This document shows, piece after piece, positions 11,207 to 18,291 of a stretch of DNA of 29,870 nucleotides. The DNA is taken from contig JAHBMJ010005890.1 of the NCBI GenBank assembly GCA_018398765.1, positions 62,729 to 92,598 on the forward strand, written 5' to 3'. Below the pieces are notes generated by a model that saw only the letters and a list, made by a program, of their open reading frames with translations, was not told the DNA's origin and did no database searches. A program made the position numbers and the translations under genes. This DNA comes from Chromera velia. Its lineage: Eukaryota; Sar; Chromeraceae. How positions within the stretch are numbered: position 1 is the first letter of the stretch; each line of letters begins with the position of its first letter.

Positions 11207-11995
11207 NCCCCGTCTCCTCTCCCTCTCTCTTTCTCCTTCCCTCGTTCTTTCTCTCCGGCTTGTTCGGCTCCGAATTTCGAACGAAGCCATGGGGCAAGTG
11301 CACCAGTGGTCCAGTGGAGAAACGAAAAGCATCAATGTGTGTATGGATAAATGCAAGTACGAATGTATGAGTGTGTTTACTTTTTCTATCGGCCGAAATG
11401 TGGGTGAGGTTCGAAGTGCATCTCTCGTGCTCAAGTCGTATCTTCATATCGATATGTATGTGTGAGTATCTATCCTCTCCTCTGCACGTTTGTCTGCGCG
11501 GATGGGACCGACCAAGCAGCAGGTGAGGGGGTGCAGCTCTCCAAGGTGGTCCAGCGGCCAGCAGTCTGGCCGCGCCGCCACGATGCTCTTCGCCAGCGCC
11601 CCGAGTGCCGCAGCAGACAACCAGCCGGACTCGGACGAGCTTGCAGAAGGGGAAGGGGCGTCTTCGGTGGAAAAAATCGGAAGTCCCGAAAGTCCAGAAC
11701 AACAAGAAGGATCCAGCGGGGAAGAGCGCCAAGGGGGGAGAGCTTCCCAGCAGACGTTGCGGACCCTGTCGGAGACTGGAACGAAAGACGGGAGTGGAGG
11801 TGGAGTTGTTCTGTGGGGTGCCGTCTCGGAACTCTTGGAGTTGTTCTTGTTCAGCTCTCCTGGTACTGAGTGCTCTGATGCGTGCAAGATCGTTAGGGAA
11901 AGAAGAAGGAGGGTCGGACCAAGAAGGAAGGGGGTGAAGGGAGTGCAGAAAAAAAGAAAGCGCGGCTCTCTCATGGAGAGCGGGGGTTCGAGCAT
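8211..11995 (-). CDS. Six-exon secretory-pathway SAM methyltransferase with Cys-rich CW...CC modules
   Basis: Exons (minus, 5' to 3'): 11995-11513, 10972-10925, 10841-10726, 10495-10324, 9987-9891, 8908-8211. Phases close throughout, giving 1614 nt or 537 residues. Exon 2's acceptor lacks a pyrimidine tract and is the weakest boundary. ATG at 11995 is five codons after an in-frame TAG; ATG at 11974 is an alternative. Residues about 13-37 are hydrophobic, a signal peptide or type II anchor. Residues 80-272 carry repeated Cys pairs: C82-W83 to C98-C99, C145-W146 to C159-C160, C183-F184 to C192-C193, C201-W202 to C271-C272. From about 274 a class I SAM fold follows: GAEVGVLQGRFSKELL (glycine loop, 306-321), WLVDPW (331-336), FVYLDARHDF (397-406) and LREGGLMAGDDF (420-431). 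This matches the Methyltransf_24 type. The substrate is unknown; a Golgi or secreted role is inferred. The upstream part is tentative; the last two exons are firm. Confidence 0.78.
9001..9118. repeat. (CA)n microsatellite with GACA interruptions
   Basis: CA repeats interrupted by GACACA, followed by a short GA run. It lies in the last intron (8909-9890) of the methyltransferase gene. Frames of Cys/Val or Thr/His repeats here are artefacts. Confidence 0.95.
9993..10044. repeat. (CA)n microsatellite in methyltransferase intron
   Basis: About 25 CA units with one TACA break, starting only a few bases upstream (in gene sense) of the acceptor CATCTGCAG at 9988. The repeat therefore stands where a pyrimidine tract is usually expected; in gene sense it reads (TG)n. 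Confidence 0.93.
10848..10872. repeat. (TGCA)n run next to a splice acceptor
   Basis: Alternating CATG/TGCA units end close to the acceptor GCATGCAG of exon 3 of the methyltransferase. The run offers several nearby CAG/GCAGG sites. Confidence 0.8.
11177..11207. repeat. (CA)n microsatellite ending in an ambiguous base
   Basis: About 15 CA units and a single N at 11207, inside the first intron of the methyltransferase gene. The N probably marks length heterogeneity in assembly. Confidence 0.95.
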
Positions 11996-12008
11996 TTTTC
12001 CTTCCTAA

Positions 12009-13160
12009 AGATTAACACATGCCGGAGCGCCACTCGATCCTTCCAGCAGCTCGGTCGATGCTTGGCTCAAACACAGACTGGGGGAACCAAAACTTCACGA
12101 TGAAGTAAGAGAACGCTTAGTGCCGATAAAAATGTGTGTGAATGAATTAGAATGAATGGGAGATCGAATGAAAAAAGAAAAGACTTTTAAGCATTGCACG
12201 GCCATGCACCATCACCCCGCCCGGGCCCGCCGACGGCCCGTCGTGACCCCGGGCCAGAGGTTCCCCTTCAAAAAGGGTCCCCTTTAAAACTTGTGGCCCC
12301 TCCGCCCTCCTCTTATTTGGAGGCCAAATTGGAGCCCCCCTTCGAAGCCCCCCCCTCCGGCTTGGAAGGCTATAATGAAGCCCGCTGTGATCCGCCCTCC
12401 AGGGGGAGGATTCTTATCTATTTAATTTTAACTGTTTTTCATGACATTACTGGTAATTACTGGCCAATACACGTGGATTATCATAAAAAACGGTAAAAGT
12501 ATTATACTGATTTCTCTCTCACACATTCACTCACATACACCAACACACTCAAAAACATAAAGACATACACAGACACACACACATAGATGAATCGATAGAT
12601 GAACGTAGATGGATGTTAATGGATGTGCGGGCGTCTTTTGACAGGGCAGAGGGAAAAGGGCCATTAGAGGCTATTCTCTAGGCTATTCTAGAGGCTACTA
12701 AAGACTACAATAAATTAATGTTCAAAGGATATGAACATCAAACTCTAAAATACTTTAAAATCAATAGACATTCATATATCAAATTATTATAAATTATACA
12801 AACTAAATAAACCAATAAAGATTTTATGAATCTCAGATAATCTCAGAATTTAGTTTGCCTTCTCTATAATTCAATGTTGAAATCCAAAATCATAAAAATA
12901 TTTAAAAAATTGGTTAAACCTTACACCTTTGCCATACCTTGCCATCATTTTTCCCTCTTCTCCTTTGCCTGACCCGCTTCTTTGTCTACTGCTATCTACT
13001 GCTGTCTCTTCCCTTTGCAAAAGATGTTGGCCCCCGACTTCAATCATTTTTTTAATATAAAAAGGCACAATGACGATCATCTATAAAATCCCTGCATGGT
13101 GTTCATCCTATGTTTGAAAATTCCTCCTATACACGTTGTATTGCAGTCCAGAGAGCATCT
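12009..13160. other. Intergenic stretch with a GC-rich patch and an AT-rich patch
   Basis: 12009-12190 would be upstream or 5' untranslated sequence of the methyltransferase gene. 12190-12420 is a sharply bounded GC-rich patch with C and G runs. 12420-13100 is AT-rich and includes short self-complementary words such as the GGCTATTC/GAGGCT cluster at 12667-12700. I see no supported gene. Confidence 0.5.
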
Positions 13161-13161
13161 A

Positions 13162-13316
13162 CTGACTTGTAGGTTTTGAACGAATTATCATATTACAGCT
13201 TGTTAACAAAGATGCATGCCCTATGCACCACTTCTCAGTGATATTAATAAGCCACATCTTCGGACCAAGCAGCACAACCTCAATGTCACTGTCTATCAGT
13301 GTCTTGTCTATCGAGA
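13162..13316 (-). pseudogene. Candidate terminal exon or remnant, SIDKTLIDSDIE copy 1
   Basis: In the minus frame ending in TAG near 13162 the sequence reads LSIDKTLIDSDIEVVLLGPK and continues open for about 30 more codons. The first 50 bp recur at 14687-14732, and differences there are mostly silent in this frame (AAG/AAA, GAC/GAT), which supports past coding use. No family is recognised. It may be the last exon of the broken gene whose other parts lie at 14240-14345. Confidence 0.35.
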
Positions 13317-13429
13317 GAGGATAGTCTCACTGTCCTGCGGACAGTTTACACAGACCGCTCGCGACCGCTTTGTCTCCACACTCCATGATGTAGGAGGAGC
13401 ATGGGGCCGCCCGGCCGGAGGTAGTCTTA

Positions 13430-13830
13430 CCTCAGAATCCGCACTCCTTACAGAGGCGATGGCACCCGCCGTGGTTGTAGAGTTCATTGCCTCTGCAACG
13501 GCGTACACATACTTCATACCCGACGGTGTTCACAGGTTCTTTTATCTCCGTATTCTCTGCACTGGTATCATATTCATCCGTGCTCGCAAACGCTTGCACT
13601 TCGACATATCGTGCAGATAGTTTTCCACCTGCCGTGGTCACAAATGCTTGGGCCTCTACAATCCTTGCACTGGTCGTGCCGCTTGCAGTGCTCATAGATG
13701 CCGCCCCCCCGGCAATCATGGCTGCAGTAATAGCAACGCCGCCCGTGCTCACAATGTGTACGGTCATCCGGGCGCGGCTGGGCCTTCTCCTTCTCCCTCT
13801 CCCTCTGTTTTTATTTCTTTCTGCCTTCTC
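13430..13830 (-). pseudogene. Decayed array of 18-residue CEHG-type Cys/His repeats
   Basis: On the minus strand, units start with the C-x-H-G motif at 13753, 13696, 13642, 13588, 13534 and 13479, spacings 57, 54, 54, 54 and 55 bp. The first three read CEHGRRCYYCSHDCRGGGI, YEHCKRHDQCKDCRGPSI and CDHGRWKTICTICRSASV. The fourth has two in-frame TGA codons straight after CEHG, the fifth has two more, and a one-base shift separates it from the sixth, which still reads HGGCHRLCKECGF. Repeats of the form CKxCGGxxxCEHGR are a known Cys/His repeat of protists, fungi and large viruses, thought to bind zinc. This copy looks non-functional unless spliced in a way I cannot see. A second minus frame is open across the array (13432-13875), but its motifs match nothing known. 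Confidence 0.55.
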
Positions 13831-14239
13831 CCCTACTCCCCCTTCTCTTCCTCTAAGGCTTTCCAGCGTTTCCATGTGCTGCCAGGCCTACGGAGGGATG
13901 GAGGGGCACAGGAGCGGGGGGGCTTGGTCCGATTGGCTCGGAACTCAGGGCTGTACCTGCAAAGACAGAAACACAGATGTCTCTTTATATTTCACAAAGT
14001 GTGTATAAGGTCACGACTGGGGTATAAACGGAAAGCTAGACTCTGCATGAGAGATGGATTTCGAGACAGTGGGCACCATCAGCTGGCAACAGCATGCACA
14101 ATAAGAGAGAGGAAGATTACTGTACAAGAAACAACAAAACGATGAGAGTATATTTGATATGATGGCGACTCTCTATGACATAAGCACACAAACATAAATG
14201 AGAATGAAGCACTAACTGCCATTCCAAGCTCGGGATCTC

Positions 14240-14345
14240 CTCAATTGTACCACCACACTCGTTGGTACACCATCTCTGTTGCAGTCGCGTCATCGTCAGC
14301 CACAATCTTCTTTTTGGGCCGGCTTTCCAAGATTCGCTTCATCGA
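14240..14345 (-). pseudogene. Candidate exon, KKKIV acidic motif copy 1
   Basis: In the minus frame the sequence reads ESRPKKKIVADDDATATEM before a possible donor GTGTAC; without splicing it stops soon after at VWWYN. It is paralogous to 14733-14842. The basic-then-acidic character suggests a flexible linker or nuclear-localisation-type segment. No family is assigned. Confidence 0.3.
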
Positions 14346-14379
14346 TGGCAGCTAACGGGTCGAAAGAAAACTAGGTCGG

Positions 14380-14663
14380 TTAGTCAATCATCAAGGGTTC
14401 AGCTAACCATACTCCAGACAGATCTTCATATCCAACGATTTCCACTCTGGCTCCGGCCTTTAGCTGAATCAGATTTCTCATGTACCATGCACTCTTGAGT
14501 TCTTTTCCTGTCTTATGATTTTTTAGTGTGCCAGCCTCAGAAATCAGAGTGCCTGTCGATCTTGCAAGTGCTACACAACCGGCAGCGACTACTAGAGTGC
14601 CATCGTTATTTGCTTCATGCAGAAGGATGGCAGTGCCAAGCTCTGGAAGGAAACACATTTTAG
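14380..14663 (-). CDS. Terminal exon of an unknown protein
   Basis: A good acceptor (TTTCCTTCCAG on the minus strand) precedes an open frame that ends in TAA at 14380-14382. It encodes about 94 residues, with segments ILLHEANNDGTLVVAAGCVA, TGTLISEAGTLKNHKTGKEL and the end RVEIVGYEDLSGVWLAEPLM. The pattern of a basic beta-rich segment followed by VEIVGYEDLSGVWL resembles a small barrel (Agenet/Tudor-like), but this is only an impression. The upstream partner exon may be 14733-14842, although that copy has no donor. Confidence 0.4.
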
Positions 14664-14732
14664 GTACAAAATTCATAGGCCCAGCACAGCCTCAATATCA
14701 CTGTCTATCAGTGTTTTGTCTATCGAGAGGTG

Positions 14733-14842
14733 AAGGCGTGATAAATCTCGGTTGCAGTCGTATCGTCATCGTCCACAATCTTCTTTTTAGGCTTTTGGAT
14801 GTTCTTTCCGCTGGAGACTTTCAGATGTGTGGCGAGCGTATC
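14733..14842 (-). pseudogene. Candidate exon, KKKIV acidic motif copy 2, donor lost
   Basis: After a strong acceptor (CGACCACTTTTTTGCAG) the minus frame reads DTLATHLKVSSGKNIQKPKK and continues KKIVDDDDTTATEI before TAG. The motif is the same as at 14240-14345. Here the base context of the possible donor (GATGGTGTAC in copy 1) reads GATTTATC, so the site is gone, and the SIDKTLIDSDIE segment follows directly in another frame. This suggests a degenerate copy. Confidence 0.35.
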
Positions 14843-15134
14843 CTGCAAAAAAGTGGTCGACAAATATGCACTCTTCTTCTCTGTCTTTTGCCTGATTGTT
14901 AAAAAGTGCAGTCAGTTAATAAGCAAAAAAAAGGGCTTTGCATACCAAAGAGGAAACATGCCGTAACATGAAAATACCGCAGTCATAGCGCATAAGACTG
15001 CACCATCAAGAAAAATGAACACTCAGATAAGTGAGATCTCTTTTAGGCCTGACAAGTAATCGTTCAGTAAGTTCGGCTCTCTTCGACCCACCGAGTACAT
15101 GTTCATAATGTGGGGAGGGAAATCACGAGGCAAC

Positions 15135-15921
15135 TCAGGAGGCCCCAGGAGCGGATGTTTGGATGAGAGCGGCCCAAGCCAGCGGCGCATTCTGCGCAAT
15201 CTTCTGCTTCAGCTCGAACTTGGTAGGCTTGAGAGTGCCCTCCTTGTACAGGCTGATAACCAATCCGTTAGGAATCATTTGCAGAAAAGCCGCACACTTC
15301 CCGTTAAACTTTTTCATAGACTTGGGGTCTCTGCAGGTATGGATTAAGGATCAAAACATTATATTGATACAAAGGAAACAATTAATTCAAACTGCTTGCT
15401 ACTCAGTTAACTTAGAAACAGGATTTACTTTGTGTGATAAAAGAGAATTGTGGCCAAAAGCTTTGCACATGGAGAGGTCAAAATTAAAAAAGGGAGGCCT
15501 CGGAAGCAATGGAGGATAGATCAAACAAACTAATTGAGAGACATGACTGACTCTTTGACAGCCTCTGCATGCAACGGCGTCTATCTGTTGCTGAATTATG
15601 TTGATCCTCTCCTTGTTCTTCATCCCTTTCTCAACTGTGCCTTTTCTGCATGCTCTCATACAATCATTTAAAATATGAGAACACTCAATTGAGAGTCGCC
15701 CTTTACCAAACACAATTCAATTCAGTGGCACCTCAGTGGGAAGGCGGATTCACCTCTGAGTCACAAGTCAGTGGGAAGGTGGATTCAGAATTTCGTGATA
15801 GCTAGTGCTATCATGTAAGAAGTACACCTTCATTCAACCTCTCTCCTTCATCCGACTCCTCCCCTCCCTCCACCCTACAAACGGACGCCCACACGTTCAT
15901 ATGTGTATGTGTGTATGTTTT

Positions 15922-15983
<62 letters not shown>

Positions 15984-15994
15984 TGTGTGAGTGT

Positions 15995-16035
<41 letters not shown>

Positions 16036-17147
16036 AGAGAAAGAGAGAAAGAGAGAGATCAGCATGACACTTTTGGCTCTTTCCCTGACACTCTACATGC
16101 ACTGACCAATGGTGTTAGTATGAGTCCTCGTTCTTCTTCTTCTCTTTCTGGGTAACCACAATTAACCAGTTTGAAGTTTTTTTGGTTCTTCAGAGCATGT
16201 CCCATCTTTTTTCCAATGTTCGTCTGCACATACATGCAAGCTCAGCACAAGCATGGCGTCAAGGGAGCAAAAGACAGCAGAAGAAAGGGAAGCGCCAGGG
16301 TAGACATCTCTTTTGGACATTCTTTTGTTTCTTTTTTTTTGTGCGGGACGGGGATTGGAAAAGGGAAGGGGGAGCAATGCACTGCAGAAACGTAGTACTC
16401 TGTACTCACACATGAAAGCATGTAACATGATATATCCCATCTCTTGCCCCTTTCATAGTAATCTTACCGACCCCGTTGCATTTCTTTTCTTTATCTCCCG
16501 GAGGAGATACGTTGACAGCGGAGACGCAGACTGGACCCGTCTCTGGTCTGGTGCTCAAAGATCTTGGTGAGATGAGGCAAGCAAAAGAAGTGCCCACAAG
16601 GACCAACGAGGCGGCATTTCTGAAGACAATCAAAAAATTCTATTCGGCCACTCCCTGGTTGAAAGGTCTAAGTGCACTGTCAAAGAAGAGAAGAGGCGAG
16701 GAGAGCCAAGAAAAATAAAACAAAAACGACTTAGCTGTTTGAAGAAACATGCTGACTCACCTCCCTGCATCTGTACTCGATGACCCAAATCCATGGGGCA
16801 CTCGAGTTGGTTCCATATTCCACTTCTGGTCTCTAAGTTTCCGTCAAAAACCTCTGCAATAATGGCAGCGAGAAGGCGGTACAATGAAGAGAACTGGACA
16901 TACTCGTGGTGTTGCACGGGCATTGCATCCTGTTGGACGTAAAAAAATAGGGCGAAGGCTTGTTAGAATAAAAGACCACAGAAGAAAACAGAGAATTTCT
17001 TGTTTGTATGTTCGATCTTATAGAGTAAAAACTAAATAAGCTTAACTCTTTTTTATGGACTGATGTAGTTCTGACGCTTGTACTCAGTTCTTTTTGTGCT
17101 TCGCACTGGTCTGAGCAAGGAATTCTTTCCTTTGTATTTGGTTCTAC
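15135..17147 (-). CDS. Probable multi-exon gene with an SP-RING-like zinc motif (SUMO E3 ligase type?)
   Basis: Candidate exons (minus): from 17147 after a strong acceptor TTTGTCCTTGCTTTTGCAG; 16929-16777, open for 51 codons and including QFSSLYRLLAAIIAEVFDG and IWNQLECPMDLGHR; 16619-16511, beginning KCRLVGPCGHFFCLPHL and reaching SLRLRCQ; 15645-15552, including NKERINIIQQQIDAVACRGC; and 15330-15135, ending ALIQTSAPGAS and a TGA stop. Joining 16777 (donor GTACAG) to 16619 gives LECPMDLGHR followed by CRLVGPCGHFFC. This follows the SP-RING/MIZ layout of PIAS, Siz and Mms21 proteins: CP, about 14 residues, C-x-H-x2-C. A stronger donor, GTGAGT at 16760, would put the next exon out of frame. Joins after 16511 are unresolved. 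The SUMO E3 role is inference from the motif only. Confidence 0.42.
15911..16034. repeat. (GT)n microsatellite
   Basis: About 120 bp of GT repeats with GTAT and GAGT interruptions, followed by a GA-rich tail. It lies between candidate exons of the minus-strand gene, so it is probably intronic. Confidence 0.95.
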
Positions 17148-17279
17148 CTGCAAAAGCAAGGACAAATGCAAACAGTGATGAAACAACCCCCAAAGCAGTC
17201 AAGGCACAGGATTTGCTCAGGTCCTTCAAAGTTGGAATGCAGATTGATACAGATAGATAGTAGATGAATGTACGCAATC

Positions 17280-18290
17280 AAGCAGACTGTTGCATGGTTA
17301 GCTAGCTCACTGGTTTATCCTCAAGATATTTCGTATTTCCTTACTGGAGAGCTGCGAGCTTGATGCGGTTTAATTGACGACGTCATTTCTCCTACGGGCC
17401 ATGTCCCCTCAGTTAGACTGCTGGTTATCATGAGAAACTACTGTTCAGTAAAACCTACTAGTGGCTGACAGTTAAGTGTTATTCTTCGATTCTGAATCTG
17501 GGTCGTTCTTCAAAAATCTTTGACCGACGCATTTCCCAGGCCAGCGCACACTCATGGCATTGTTCAAGCCCGAGCACAACGTGTAGTGACAGACGTAAAG
17601 GCAACTGCACGAGGTCAAAGCGAGCAACTGCTCCGTTTCAGTCTGAATCTCTTCGTATCAGCGACGCGGGCTGAGCTCCGTGCGAACAGTTTCAAACTAC
17701 GCTCCGCCCTCCGGGGCCATGTATGCAGTGTTGCACTCACGCAGGATACATGCGGTGTTGCACAGCTAGGATCACCCCGGCAAAAGTTCCTTAAATTGCG
17801 GCTTAATTGCTGCACGCTTTCTGTAAGTACGTATTAAAATAGTAATTAGGTTGGAAGACGGTTTTCATATTTTCCCCAATCAATTCGAAATTTTGACACA
17901 AAACACGGGACGGCCGAACGCGAATGAACGCGGATTTTGAAAAAAAATGTTCATTTCGAGCTGCAATTTGCGCAGTTCTATTAATATAAAGGAGCCGATC
18001 GCGCAAGGTTTTGCCACTCATTAAGTTCAACACCAGTAATCGAACGCTTCAGGGGTGACGAAAAAGGTAGCCGCTACCTCCGACCATCGGACCCAAGCAG
18101 ACGCCACAATCTACCCATCTTCGCAAGAAGAAGGAAGGCGGCTCCAAAACAGAAGGTGAAAAGCCCTTGTCCCCTCTTTGTTTAGGTGAGGGTGGTGTTG
18201 GGCAGAGGTGCAAGAGCTAGTGACGGATTCGCTGTCGAGGATGAAAACATCACATCGTTAAGCTGACGGACAGCAGCAACGCATATCCAC
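17280..18290. other. Intergenic stretch with an old repeat
   Basis: No exon with splice context was found. A 105-codon plus frame at 17520-17837 has no recognisable motif. 17857-18020 is the second copy of the dispersed repeat. 18100-18290 is probably the upstream or 5' untranslated part of the gene starting at 18292. Confidence 0.45.
17857..18020. repeat. Interspersed repeat, copy 2 (first copy at 4667)
   Basis: Same block order as 4667-4870, with an internal insertion of about 20 bp rich in GAACGCG. Both copies end in a region rich in GCGCAAG words. Confidence 0.6.
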
Positions 18291-18291
18291 T

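Noticed and set aside
11490-12008. 172-codon plus frame opposite methyltransferase exon 1
   Set aside because: The minus frame has a hydrophobic start, Cys-pair motifs shared with later exons and a phase-matched donor. The plus frame is low-complexity with none of these.
12190-12240. 18S rRNA gene fragment
   Set aside because: Only about 20 bases resemble a conserved antisense stretch, and neighbouring conserved rRNA sequence is absent, so no rRNA feature is called.
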